Source of the DNA: Bacillus subtilis
GTDB taxonomy: Bacteria > Bacillota > Bacilli > Bacillales > Bacillaceae_C
Direction: 5' to 3'
DNA: 64,000 nt
NCBI RefSeq assembly: GCF_008764245.1
Contig: NZ_VTQV01000020.1
Coordinates: 1 to 64,000, forward strand
A program made the translations under genes and the position numbers. The first letter of the stretch is position 1, and each line of letters starts with the position of its first letter. This document shows positions 17,213-25,342 of the stretch, piece after piece. Below the pieces are notes generated by a model. That model was given only the letters and a program-made list of their open reading frames with translations, did not search any database and had not been told where the DNA came from.

Positions 17213-17570
17213 CTTCCGGAGTGTCCTCCAAAGACTCTAAATATTCATCCAAGCTTTCAGAAACCATAGGTTGTTTCTGTGTTTCTTTTTTCATATAGTC
17301 TAGAGCCTTTGGAATATTTCGCTTCATTTTTGAGAATTTCTGAATAAGTTCATCCCCAGTATATCCCTGTCTTACCAGATCTCTTAAAATATCCTCTGAG
17401 AAATCCTCTTCCTCTGCGATTAACGGACGGATGATTAACTCTTTTCCGGTGAATTCTACCGTTGCCTCATCATCTATGTTCAAAGCGTCATAAAACTCTT
17501 TAGGAATACTGATTTGTCTTTGTTTAGATACCTTGACACGGCGGAGTCGTTTTCCTGAAATATCTGTCAT
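17205..17570 (-). CDS. AbrB/SpoVT-type antitoxin
   Basis: Residues about 5-50 carry a swapped-hairpin AbrB domain (VKVSKQRQISIPKEFYDALNI followed by ATVEFTGKELIIRPL), the DNA-binding module of MazE/AbrB antitoxins. The acidic C-terminal half (EEEDFSEDILRDLV...EYLESLEDTPEDE) should wrap and neutralise the toxin encoded directly downstream. I start it at the ATG eight bases after AAAGGAGAG; upstream in-frame starts lack a site. Autoregulation through the AbrB domain is expected for the family. Confidence 0.8.
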   Translation of the reverse strand: MTDISGKRLRRVKVSKQRQISIPKEFYDALNIDDEATVEFTGKELIIRPLIAEEEDFSEDILRDLVRQGYTGDELIQKFSKMKRNIPKALDYMKKETQKQPMVSESLDEYLESLEDTPEDE

Positions 17571-17779
17571 CCTCTTTCTCTCCTTTGAATACATCATTAC
17601 CATAGTGTATGCCCTTCTTTAAAATAAAGATACTTTAAAAATTTATTTCCTTAAAATAAATATAACACAGAATACATGTTTGCGGGGATTTTCTAAGAGG
17701 TTAATGATGAATCTCAAATGTTTACCCCCACTCAATGCGGGAATACAACTACTAGACAAACTTCTTGGAGGTGCTTCAA

Positions 17780-17953
17780 ATGGCAGACAAATACAAAACT
17801 GGTGAAAAAGCTCCCGAAAGTGGTAAGTTTAAGGTGGACAGCCTAGTTAATGGGAACTCTCACAATGATGACGCAACGATCGACATTGAAAAAGGTGAAC
17901 AATTTCCACCATCCCCAAGCAGCCATGATGCAGCATATTGGGTGAAAGCATAA
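17780..17953 (+). CDS. YjzC-like small protein
   Basis: A 57-residue protein whose beginning, MADKYKTGEKAPESGKF, matches the YjzC family (KTGxKAPESGxY) found in Bacillus, and the GEQFPPSP motif fits the family's GExLPPTP. Function is not established. The ATG follows GGAGG by eight bases. It forms its own unit, with a terminator directly after. Confidence 0.8.
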   Translation: MADKYKTGEKAPESGKFKVDSLVNGNSHNDDATIDIEKGEQFPPSPSSHDAAYWVKA

Positions 17954-17961
17954 AACAAACT

Positions 17962-17996
17962 AAGGTCTTCCCGATTAAATTCAGGAAGACCTTTTA
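17962..17996 (+). terminator. terminator of the YjzC-like gene
   Basis: AAGGTCTTCC and GGAAGACCTT pair across a 13-base loop and are followed by TTAT. Confidence 0.8.
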
Positions 17997-18081
17997 TATG
18001 AAAAAGAAGGACTTTTAGTATCGGTCTAGAATCCTATAAAAAGGGGAAAATCCCAAAATAGGAGAGGAGAAAGCAATTGGA

Positions 18082-19056
18082 ATGATCATGAAACAAAGAA
18101 CGAAGCCACTAGCATTAATAAAAATGGAAGCGATTAGGAGGAGAGTAACTGAAAATCATTGGAATCGGGAGGAAATTTTAAGAGAATATAAAACTCGCTT
18201 AGCGGGCTATAACGGGGAAAAGGCGGTGGATTATCACCTTTCGTTATTAAATCCAAACACCTACCTTATTGTAAACGACCTGCGCCTCGAAAATATGACG
18301 GGAACGCATTTTCAAATCGACACGATTTTAGTTGCTCAATATGGAATCATCCCTCTTTCCATTAAAAATTTCCGTGAAAAGGTAGTTTTTGAAGAGGCGA
18401 CAAGACAGATGATTCACATTGTCGATGGAACGGAAAAAGGGTATGCATGCCCAACGGTTCAAGCAGCGCACCACGAATTGCAACTAAAGCAATGGCTTGG
18501 AAAAAATGGCTATCCTCAATTACCCATACACTCCTTCATCATCTTCAGCGACCCTCACACCATTCTCAAAATCAACGGCAATCCCGAACATTACCAACAT
18601 ATCTTCACGAGCAATCAACTTTATCTAAAAATGTCCCACTTAGAAAAACGTTTCCGTGAAAATCGCCTTAGCAAGAAAGATATGAACCTTCTAAGTCGCG
18701 AACTGGTCAAACAACACAAACCGCCCAACTATGATTTAATGAACAAATTAGCGATCAAACCTGCCGACATTCAAACCGGAGTTCACTGTCCACATTGTGG
18801 CCACCTGGCAATGGCGCGAAAATATGGAAAATGGCTCTGTCCAAAATGCCAAAAAACATCCATAACCGCACATATCCAAGCGCTCTTAGACTACTTCCTA
18901 CTTATAAAACCATCCATCACAAATGCAGAATGTCGAAAATTCCTGCACCTACACTCGCGCTATCCGGCACAAAAAATATTAAACTCATTCCCTAATCTAA
19001 AAAAAGTAGGAAAAAACAGAGGCACAACCTACCATTATGTAGGATTTCAAAAATAA
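18082..19056 (+). CDS. NERD-domain protein with zinc ribbon
   Basis: Residues about 35-150 form a NERD (nuclease-related) domain: YNGEKAVDYHLSLL, then VNDLRLENMTGTHFQIDTILV and IPLSIKNFREKVVF, resembling the restriction-nuclease core with E, D and IxxKN-type residues. A CPHCGH...CPKC zinc ribbon (about 236-255) follows, then a C-terminal helical region. NERD proteins are presumed nucleases or DNA-processing factors, mostly of unknown role. The ATG lies about 12 bases after GGAGAGGAG. It is a single gene with the palindromic terminator right behind it. Confidence 0.8.
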   Translation: MIMKQRTKPLALIKMEAIRRRVTENHWNREEILREYKTRLAGYNGEKAVDYHLSLLNPNTYLIVNDLRLENMTGTHFQIDTILVAQYGIIPLSIKNFREKVVFEEATRQMIHIVDGTEKGYACPTVQAAHHELQLKQWLGKNGYPQLPIHSFIIFSDPHTILKINGNPEHYQHIFTSNQLYLKMSHLEKRFRENRLSKKDMNLLSRELVKQHKPPNYDLMNKLAIKPADIQTGVHCPHCGHLAMARKYGKWLCPKCQKTSITAHIQALLDYFLLIKPSITNAECRKFLHLHSRYPAQKILNSFPNLKKVGKNRGTTYHYVGFQK

Positions 19057-19071
19057 TTCCCCTGAATCGAG

Positions 19072-19100
19072 GCAACCGGCTCGCCGGTTGCTTCATTTTT
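19072..19100 (+). terminator. GCAACCGG-type palindrome terminator 3
   Basis: GCAACCGGCTCGCCGGTTGC is followed by TTCATTTTTTT. It lies 15 bp after the NERD gene and directly before array E. Confidence 0.85.
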
Positions 19101-19132
19101 TTGGTTAAAAGAAGAAAGAAGATCCTAAGGGA

Positions 19133-19530
19133 AAATGGGGGAAACCCATAAATTGATTGAGAAACCCATTTATTTAATCAGGAACCCATTCCTTTCATGA
19201 GAACCCCATTCTGTTCATAAGAAACCCATACTTAGGGTAAGAACCCCATATTTGGGTTCAGAACCCCATAATTAAGGAAAGGACCCCATTTCTTCTTGGA
19301 GAACATCATAATAAAGATAAAAACCTCATTCTTTTGATGAGAAGCCCATACTTAGATTAAGAACCCCATTCCTTTCGTGAGAAGCCCATACTTAGATTAA
19401 GAAACCCATAATTACGGCAAGGAACCCATTTCTTATTGAAGATGCCCATAACTAAGGTAAGAAACCCATACAAAGGTTAAGAAACCCATAACTCGATTGA
19501 GAAACCCATATCCATGTAAAATGAGAACCT
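19133..19530 (-). repeat. 20-bp periodic repeat array E
   Basis: About 19 units with core GAAACCCATA, GAACCCCATT or similar at an almost strict 20-bp spacing; the core is on the minus strand. Two spacers are identical (CTTAGATTAA, 40 bp apart), hinting at recent local duplication. It lies between the NERD gene and cysteine synthase. Confidence 0.9.
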
Positions 19531-19599
19531 CCATACCCAGCACACCCCCAAAATAAATCCCTCTTCAAGGGATTATTTTAAAAATTGTCAAAATAATAC

Positions 19600-19628
19600 T
19601 TGACGATTCGCTTAATTCATTGTATTTT
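19600..19628 (+). promoter_or_regulatory. sigma-A-like promoter for the cysteine synthase gene
   Basis: TTGACG at 19600-19605 and TATTTT at 19623-19628 are separated by 17 bases. The 5' leader would be about 85 bases long. Confidence 0.6.
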
Positions 19629-19659
19629 GGTATGTATTATCAGTTATAAAATAAACGTA

Positions 19660-19681
19660 TTTCGAATATTATTCGAAATTT
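19660..19681. promoter_or_regulatory. inverted repeat in the cysteine synthase leader
   Basis: TTTCGAAT-ATT-ATTCGAAA forms a palindrome between the promoter and the start codon. Its place suggests an operator, but no regulator can be named. Confidence 0.4.
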
Positions 19682-19718
19682 CCTATAACCAAGTTCTACG
19701 ATCAGGAAGGTGTTCACG

Positions 19719-20651
19719 ATGTTGAGAAAGGTTGGGTCAATCGCAGAGTTGGTGGGGGATACCCCGCTTGTCCGTTTAAACCGCCTTAATCCCTCGGCGG
19801 GTGCGGAGGTGCTGGTGAAGCTTGAGTATTTTAATCCAAGCCGAAGCGTGAAGGATCGGGCTGCTTACAATATGATTGTCGAGGCTGAGCGAGCCGGGCT
19901 CCTGAAAAAAGGGGCGACGATCATTGAGCCGACGTCTGGAAATACCGGGATCGGCCTGGCGATGAATGCGGCGGCGAAGGGGTATCGGACGATTATTGTC
20001 ATGCCAGATTCATCGACTCTAGAGCGGATCAATATTTTAAAGGCCTATGGAGCTCAAGTGGTGCTGACCCCGAGTGCGGAAAAAATGCCGGGTGCGATTC
20101 GCAAGGCGGAGGAGCTAGCGGCAGGCATTCCCAATAGTTTTATCCCGATGCAGTTCGAGAATGAGGCGAATGCGGATATCCACCGAAAAACAACGGCTCA
20201 AGAAATTATCGCCGCTATGAAAGAGCACGGGAGAAAATTAGCCGCCTTCGTCTGTACGGCGGGCACAGGTGGGACGATTACAGGCACAGGTGAGGCACTT
20301 AAAGCATATGATCCCAACATCACGGTTCATGTTGTCGAGCCAGCGGGATCCCCGGTTTTATCCGGTGGGGATCCTGGCAAACACAAGCTAGTGGGGACCA
20401 GCCCCGGGTTCATTCCACCGATTTTGAATACAGAGATTTATGACGAGATTTTTCAAATAAAGGACGAAGAAGCCTATGAAACAACGCGGAATTTAGCAGC
20501 ACAAGAGGGATTACTACTTGGGCCCTCGAGTGGAGCATCCGTGTTTGCGGCATTGCAAGTGGCGCAGCGATTAGCACCGGATCAAACGGTCGTATGCATT
20601 GCCCCGGATTCAGGGGAACGCTATTTGTCTAGTGATTTATTTCAATTTTAA
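19719..20651 (+). CDS. cysK: cysteine synthase (O-acetylserine sulfhydrylase)
   Basis: A 310-residue PLP enzyme. LEYFNPSRSVKDRAA carries the PLP lysine, PTSGNTGIGLA the substrate loop, and GTGGTITGTGEALK the phosphate-binding glycine loop. The reaction makes cysteine from O-acetylserine and sulfide. Length and motifs are complete. The ATG is six bases after AGGAAGG. The sulfonate-type ABC transporter follows within 80 bp but beyond a terminator, which fits a sulfur-assimilation neighbourhood. Confidence 0.92.
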   Translation: MLRKVGSIAELVGDTPLVRLNRLNPSAGAEVLVKLEYFNPSRSVKDRAAYNMIVEAERAGLLKKGATIIEPTSGNTGIGLAMNAAAKGYRTIIVMPDSSTLERINILKAYGAQVVLTPSAEKMPGAIRKAEELAAGIPNSFIPMQFENEANADIHRKTTAQEIIAAMKEHGRKLAAFVCTAGTGGTITGTGEALKAYDPNITVHVVEPAGSPVLSGGDPGKHKLVGTSPGFIPPILNTEIYDEIFQIKDEEAYETTRNLAAQEGLLLGPSSGASVFAALQVAQRLAPDQTVVCIAPDSGERYLSSDLFQF

Positions 20652-20652
20652 T

Positions 20653-20678
20653 AGGGGGGCTCCCCCTTCTTTTTTTAA
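20653..20678 (+). terminator. terminator of cysK
   Basis: AGGGGG and CCCCCT form a tight hairpin, followed by TCTTTTTTT. Confidence 0.75.
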
Positions 20679-20729
20679 AACATAAACTACAGTAAAACAC
20701 TAAGTTTAATAATATATGGAGGTGAAGGC

Positions 20730-21572
20730 ATGTATCTTAGTTTACAAGGGATAGAGAAGAATTTTACAAATAAGCAGAATGAGAGATTGCTAGTCCTAGA
20801 TTCCATTGATTTACAAGTTGAAAAAGGAGAGTTCGTGTCGGTTGTGGGGCCTTCGGGTTGTGGAAAATCCACGTTACTATATTTAATCGCCGGGCTGGAC
20901 CAGCCAGATAAAGGAAAAATTGAAGTCCAAGGAAAAAGAATTGAAAAACCGAGTCCAGAGCGGGTCGTCGTCTTTCAAGAATCCGGATTATTCCCATGGC
21001 TCACTGTTTTGGAAAATGTCACCTATGGCTTGCTGTTGAAAAAGATGTCGAAGCAGGAGGCAGAAGAACGAGCGCGGAAAGTTCTAAAAATGGTGCATTT
21101 AAGTCGCTACGAGGATTCCTATCCACATCAGCTCTCTGGTGGAATGAAACAAAGGGTCGCCATTGCGCGGGCACTTGTCATAGAACCAGAAGTTTTATTA
21201 ATGGATGAACCTTTCTCCGCATTGGACGAACAAACCCGGATGGTGCTGCATCGTGAACTATTGGAAATTTGGCGGCAAACGAAGGTCACGATTATCTTTG
21301 TCACCCACAATATCCGCGAAGCCGTTCAATTATCGGAAAAAATCGTCGTCATGGCTACACGCCCAGGTCGGATCAAAGAATTAATCAACGTGCCGGTCAC
21401 AAAGGATGGCATCATGCCGGATAGTGTCACCCTCCATACCGAACAGCGTGTACTAAAAATCTTACAAAATGAAATTGAAAAAGTGTTGAAGGAGGAGATG
21501 GGGGATGACTACCGCTTTACGGCGAATCAGTTTCATCGTGATCATAGCGGTGATATGGGAAGCCACATCTAG
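20730..21572 (+). CDS. sulfonate/nitrate/taurine-type ABC transporter, ATP-binding protein
   Basis: The 280-residue ATPase has Walker A GPSGCGKSTLLYLIAG, signature LSGGMKQRVAIARAL, Walker B VLLMDEPFSALD and the switch His in FVTHNIREA. It groups with SsuB/TauB-like importers of sulfonates and related anions. The C-terminal tail runs 68 bp into the permease gene in another frame, a long overlap, so translation may be coupled. The ATG follows TGGAGGTG. With cysK upstream, organosulfur uptake is the best guess, though the ligand is not proven. Confidence 0.88.
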   Translation: MYLSLQGIEKNFTNKQNERLLVLDSIDLQVEKGEFVSVVGPSGCGKSTLLYLIAGLDQPDKGKIEVQGKRIEKPSPERVVVFQESGLFPWLTVLENVTYGLLLKKMSKQEAEERARKVLKMVHLSRYEDSYPHQLSGGMKQRVAIARALVIEPEVLLMDEPFSALDEQTRMVLHRELLEIWRQTKVTIIFVTHNIREAVQLSEKIVVMATRPGRIKELINVPVTKDGIMPDSVTLHTEQRVLKILQNEIEKVLKEEMGDDYRFTANQFHRDHSGDMGSHI

Positions 21573-22257
21573 ATTATCAGGACTGCCAGATTTCATGTTT
21601 CCATCATTAATCCAAGTATTCGAAACCTTATATAACGGCATCCTTAATGGCCAAATCCTCGTCGCCATTGGAAAAAGCCTGAGCCGACTGCTTATCGGAT
21701 TTTCGATTGCCATTGTGCTCGGCCTACTAATGGGTTATCTCATTTGGCGCTATAAATGGGTCGAGGATACCCTGGGGTTTCTCGTCACAGCCCTACAATC
21801 CATTCCAAGTATCGTCTGGTTCCCACTAGCGATTATCTGGTTCGGACTAAATGACATGGCGATTCTATTCATCGTCACCATCGGGGCCACTTGGACGATG
21901 ACAACCAGTGCCACGAGCGGCTTTAAAAATGTCCCCCAGCTTTACCAAAGGGTGGCAAAAACATTTGGCTCAACAGGATTTCACTTTATCCGTACCGTCA
22001 TTTTACCAGCCTCGGTCCCCCAACTACTATCAGGGCTACGCATCGCCTGGGCCTTCTCCTGGCGCGCATTAATGGCCGGGGAACTACTCGGTGCAGGCGG
22101 CGGCCTCGGCCAACTACTAGAAACCGGACGCTCATTGGGACAAATGGACTTAGTCATCTCCGTCATGATCATGATCGCCGTCATCGGCACCATCATCGAC
22201 CAAATCGTCTTCACGCGCTTAGAGCGCTCCGTCCAAACCAAATGGGGAGTTGCGTAA
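21505..22257 (+). CDS. sulfonate-type ABC transporter, permease
   Basis: A 250-residue membrane protein with about six helices and the EAA loop region VAKTFGSTGFHFIRTVILPASVPQLLSGL, typical of SsuC/TauC permeases. The ATG follows AAGGAGGAG inside the ATPase gene. The cognate binding protein lies 496 bp downstream, beyond array F. No terminator is seen between them. Confidence 0.88.
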   Translation: MTTALRRISFIVIIAVIWEATSRLSGLPDFMFPSLIQVFETLYNGILNGQILVAIGKSLSRLLIGFSIAIVLGLLMGYLIWRYKWVEDTLGFLVTALQSIPSIVWFPLAIIWFGLNDMAILFIVTIGATWTMTTSATSGFKNVPQLYQRVAKTFGSTGFHFIRTVILPASVPQLLSGLRIAWAFSWRALMAGELLGAGGGLGQLLETGRSLGQMDLVISVMIMIAVIGTIIDQIVFTRLERSVQTKWGVA

Positions 22258-22275
22258 TTTTTGAAAAGTTGCCTC

Positions 22276-22700
22276 TTAATGGGTTTCTGGCGTGGGGAAT
22301 GGGCTTCCTTTCGGATAAATGGGTCTCTCAACATGAGGAATGGGCTTCCTTTCGGGAAAATGGGTTTATTTTCATGATGAATGAGCTTTTCCCTAGGTGA
22401 ATGGGTTTCTTTTCAGATAAATGGGTCTCTCAACATGAGGAATGGGCTCGTTCCTTGGGGAAATGGGTTTCCTTTTGGATAAATGGGTTTCCACCTCGCG
22501 GGAGTGGATTTCTCAATGAAAAAAATAGTCTTTGCCCGTTGAATGGGCTTCTCAACATGAGAAAGGGGTTACTTCCCACGTCAAATGGGTTTCATTTGGC
22601 ATAAATGGGTTTATTCTCATGAAGAATGGGTTTCTCGGCACTTGGAATGGGCTTTCAACCTTGGCAAATGGGTCTCTTCTTCATAGTAATGGGTTTCCCT
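22276..22700 (+). repeat. 20-bp periodic repeat array F, inside the transporter operon
   Basis: About 20 units with core AATGGGTTTC, AATGGGCTTC or AATGGGTCTC at 19-22 bp spacing. Some longer blocks are duplicated (ATAAATGGGTCTCTCAACAT occurs twice, about 100 bp apart). It fills nearly all of the gap between the permease and binding-protein genes. Confidence 0.9.
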
Positions 22701-22753
22701 AGGATCAGCCCCACAAAAATACGAATTTCATATGAAAAAAGAGGAGAAATGGA

Positions 22754-23725
22754 ATGAAAAAATTATGGATCGGTTTATTATTACTAATCGTTTTAGCTGG
22801 TTGCGGAAATGGGAACAGTGATACCGTAAAGATCGGATATTTTCCAAACCTCACACATGTGGCGACGATTATCGGTTTGGAAAAAGGGTATTTTCAAGAG
22901 GAGCTTGGGGAGAAGACAAAAATTGAGACAAAGACTGTCAGCAATGGTGGCCTTTTTATGGAAGCCATGACAACGAAGGCAATTGATATTGGCACAGTCG
23001 GTCCTGGGCCGGCGATTAATTTCTATGTGAAAAATCCCCAGTTCCATATTGTTTCAGGTGCTGTCAATGGGGGAGCGGTGCTCGTAGCCGGAGAAAATAG
23101 TGGGGTCGAGACATTAGCCGACCTCGATGGAAAAAGAGTGGCCATTCCGGTGATCGGAAGTACGCAAGACGTCATGTTGCGTAAAGCACTTCAAGAAGTC
23201 GATCTGAATGTAAAAGAAAATGGGGGAACGGTGGAATTATATGCTGCAGCCCCCGCGGATACAGCCTCCTTATTTGTCCAAGAATCCGTCGATGCCGCCG
23301 CAACACAGGAACCATGGGGCTATATACTCGAGACACAAGCCAATGGAAAGCTCTTATTGGATTGGGAAAACTTTGCCTGGGGGAAAGATTCCACGAATAC
23401 CGTGGTCGTCGCCCGAGAAGATTTCCTTAAAAATGAAGATCAGGTTCATGCCTATCTTCGGGCCCATCAAAAAGCCGTGAACTTTATCCGAGAAAACCCT
23501 GAAGAAGCACAAGAAATTGTCATTAAGCACATTAAGGATTTAACAGGTAAAGAAGTGAATGCGGAAGAAACAGCCGCGGCTTTTGAACACTTAGAAGTAA
23601 CCACAGATGTCAACGAACAAGTCATCAAAGAAATGGCGGAAATTAGCAAAGAAGCCGACTATATCGAAAGTGATGATATTGAAGGACTCATTAACTTAGA
23701 CTACTTGGAAAAAATAAAAGAATAA
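22754..23725 (+). CDS. sulfonate-type ABC transporter, substrate-binding lipoprotein
   Basis: A lipoprotein signal peptide with lipobox LAGC (Cys about 17) is followed by the SsuA/TauA-like fold: VKIGYFPNLTHVATIIGLEKGYF, DIGTVGPGPAINFY and VAGENSGVETLADLDGKRVAIP. It captures the ligand outside the membrane for the transporter encoded upstream. The ATG follows GAGGAG. The ligand is not certain; aliphatic sulfonates or taurine are likely by family and by cysK nearby. No desulfonating monooxygenase is seen in the window. Confidence 0.88.
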   Translation: MKKLWIGLLLLIVLAGCGNGNSDTVKIGYFPNLTHVATIIGLEKGYFQEELGEKTKIETKTVSNGGLFMEAMTTKAIDIGTVGPGPAINFYVKNPQFHIVSGAVNGGAVLVAGENSGVETLADLDGKRVAIPVIGSTQDVMLRKALQEVDLNVKENGGTVELYAAAPADTASLFVQESVDAAATQEPWGYILETQANGKLLLDWENFAWGKDSTNTVVVAREDFLKNEDQVHAYLRAHQKAVNFIRENPEEAQEIVIKHIKDLTGKEVNAEETAAAFEHLEVTTDVNEQVIKEMAEISKEADYIESDDIEGLINLDYLEKIKE

Positions 23726-23733
23726 AAGGAAAG

Positions 23734-23766
23734 GGGCAAAGCCGAAAACCACGGCCTTGCCCTATT
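23734..23766 (+). terminator. terminator of the transporter operon
   Basis: GGGCAAAGCCG and CGGCCTTGCCC pair with one mismatch around a 7-base loop and are followed by TATTTATTT. Confidence 0.7.
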
Positions 23767-23775
23767 TATTTGGTT

Positions 23776-23795
23776 GCAACCGGCGCGCCGGTTGC
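23776..23795 (+). terminator. GCAACCGG-type palindrome terminator 4
   Basis: GCAACCGGCGCGCCGGTTGC is a perfect 20-bp palindrome, 10 bp after another terminator and about 100 bp before array G. The T-run is weak (TTCCAT). Confidence 0.65.
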
Positions 23796-23879
23796 TTCCA
23801 TATGGAAAGATTTGAATTTCACTTGATAGATAAAACGCCTACTTCAGAAAGATTTTCAACACGAAAGTATAGGGGCTTT

Positions 23880-24355
23880 CATCTGGGAAATAAGGTAATG
23901 GGCTTCTCCTCAGAGTAATGGGTTTCTTTCATGGCAAATGGGTTTCCCATCAGAAGAATGGGCTTCTTTCCGGGAAAATGGGTTTCCCGTCAGAGAAATG
24001 GGCTTCTTTCTGGGAATATGGGTTTCTCTCCGGAGAAATGGGCTTCTTTCATGGCAAATGGGTTTCATTCAAGGTGAATGGGTTTCTCTCCGAAAAAATG
24101 GGCTTCTTTCCAGGGAAATGGGTTTTCCATCAGAGAAATGGGTTTCTCCCCGGAAGAATGGGATCGTCCCCGGAGAAATGGGTTCCTTCCATGGAAAATG
24201 GGTCTCCCCTCAGAAGAATGGGTTTCTTTCCAGGTAAATGGGCTTCCCACCATGAAGAATGGGTTTCTCACCCGGCAAATGGGTTTCTCTCAAAAGTAAT
24301 GCGCCACTCCCCATAAAAATGGGGTCCCTTGGCCATGAAATAGGCTTCTCCCCCC
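23880..24355 (+). repeat. 20-bp periodic repeat array G
   Basis: About 22 units, the largest array. The core AATGGGTTTC alternates with AATGGGCTTC, and spacers such as TTTCATGGCA and CATCAGA(G/A)(A/G)A recur at 40-bp or larger multiples. Palindromes at 23776 and 24454 flank it on both sides. Confidence 0.9.
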
Positions 24356-24404
24356 AAGAAATGTCCGTCCTCCCCGTAATACTAGCCCTCCCACCCAAAC
24401 ACGA

Positions 24405-24444
24405 AAAAAAATCAGTGGGGCACAGAAGACCCTACTGATTTTTC
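24405..24444. terminator. bidirectional hairpin
   Basis: AAAATCAGTGGGG and CCCTACTGATTTT pair with one mismatch. A-runs before and T-runs after suit both strands. Confidence 0.65.
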
Positions 24445-24453
24445 CATCATTTA

Positions 24454-24471
24454 CAACCGGCCCACCGGTTG
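24454..24471. terminator. GCAACCGG-type palindrome 5
   Basis: CAACCGGCCCACCGGTTG has the same arms as the palindromes at 12346, 19072 and 23776. It closes the right side of array G. From here to 24786 nothing recognisable is seen. Confidence 0.6.
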
Positions 24472-24786
24472 CCTTTAGGAAAAGAACGATCAACAAAATA
24501 GAAGCGATGACAAGAATTTAAATCAGGAAATCGTGAACAGTTGTCTGCAAGCAAGGGACATAACAGGGGTAACATCTTAAGTAGGTACTTTTGTCCATGA
24601 CAAGGAGTGGTTTAGACAAAGCACCCGGCTCCAACCCTATCCCATCCGAGGTTGTATTCCGTCCGCATACAATCTCGACTGCATGAGACAAAAAGTCACA
24701 CCATTTCTGTACGAAGAAATGGAATCCGGCTGTGCAAATTCAAAAACCAATAGGTGATGGATAAAAATAAGCCTTCCCGCTAGTTA

Positions 24787-25032
24787 TCAGTCCCAGCCAT
24801 ACTCGTCTTCATCGCGACGATGTCTGCGACACCTTCTGCACCTACAAACAAAATCGCGCTCACGGTCACGATCCCGATCATGCTCATGCTCACAATCACG
24901 GTCATGGTCGCGATCACAGTCACAATCACGATCATCTACTTCGCGGCATCTACAAACTAATACACGTCGTCTTCTCCGTCGCCTATCCTCAGCGCCGCCA
25001 ACAAAATCATCGTCATATTCATAAAAATACAT
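24787..25032 (-). CDS. Arg/Asp/Cys-rich small protein, possibly spore-coat related
   Basis: An 81-residue protein has an acidic-aromatic start (MYFYEYDDDF), an Arg run, a core of alternating Asp-Arg with Cys and His (DDRDCDCDRDHDRDCEHEHD), and flanking CRCR clusters. The codons for Arg, Asp and Cys are varied, which argues for a selected protein rather than a simple DNA repeat. The ATG follows AAAGGGAGACAGG. Metal binding or cross-linking is suggested by the Cys/His content. The resemblance to low-complexity coat proteins is general; no family is identified. Confidence 0.65.
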   Translation of the reverse strand: MYFYEYDDDFVGGAEDRRRRRRRVLVCRCREVDDRDCDCDRDHDRDCEHEHDRDRDRERDFVCRCRRCRRHRRDEDEYGWD

Positions 25033-25212
25033 ATACCTGTCTCCCTTTAGTTATTAAGGCCGGCCGACCTTACTATATACTACGGAGAAGCAGTCATTTA
25101 GATTGTACAAACAATCCAGTGCAAACGAGGATTTTTTGAAAGTATGTAAAATATAAATGTTAAAACGGACCCCGTTTTCATCTGTGAATTAAATCACAAA
25201 CAAAAACAACAT
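25033..25212. other. upstream region of the Arg/Asp-rich gene
   Basis: It holds an FseI-like palindrome (AAGGCCGGCCGACCTT) just upstream of the ribosome binding site, and a tight hairpin AAAACGG-ACC-CCGTTTT at 25162-25178. On the minus strand a TATATAGTA element resembles the sigma-K -10 CATANNNTA with one mismatch, which is only suggestive. Confidence 0.35.
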
Positions 25213-25272
25213 AAAAAAACGCAATTAGATTCCCCCGCAAACATTCTAGGTGAAAATCCAATTGCGCTTTTC
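25213..25272 (-). terminator. terminator of the SGNH hydrolase gene
   Basis: CGCAATTAGATT and AATCCAATTGCG pair with one mismatch across a 27-base loop. On the minus strand the hairpin is followed by TTTTTTT. Confidence 0.7.
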
Positions 25273-25342
25273 AGCCAAAACAGGCTTCTCTAGTTCAGGC
25301 ACTAACAGCTAGGTCAATCGCCTAAACGCTTAATCATCGCAT

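Noticed and set aside
19630-19718. S-box or T-box riboswitch before cysK
   Set aside because: The leader is under 100 bases and has only a short AT-rich palindrome, with no T-box sequence or S-box helices.
23918-24316. Long open frames with MGFxxxKWVS-like repeats in the arrays
   Set aside because: A 20-bp repeat without stops gives open frames in several phases and on both strands; they lack ribosome binding sites and vary as DNA, not protein.
8232-24355. Repeat arrays as CRISPR
   Set aside because: The spacing unit is 20 bp with a 10-bp core; repeats and spacers are far too short and degenerate, and no cas genes are present.
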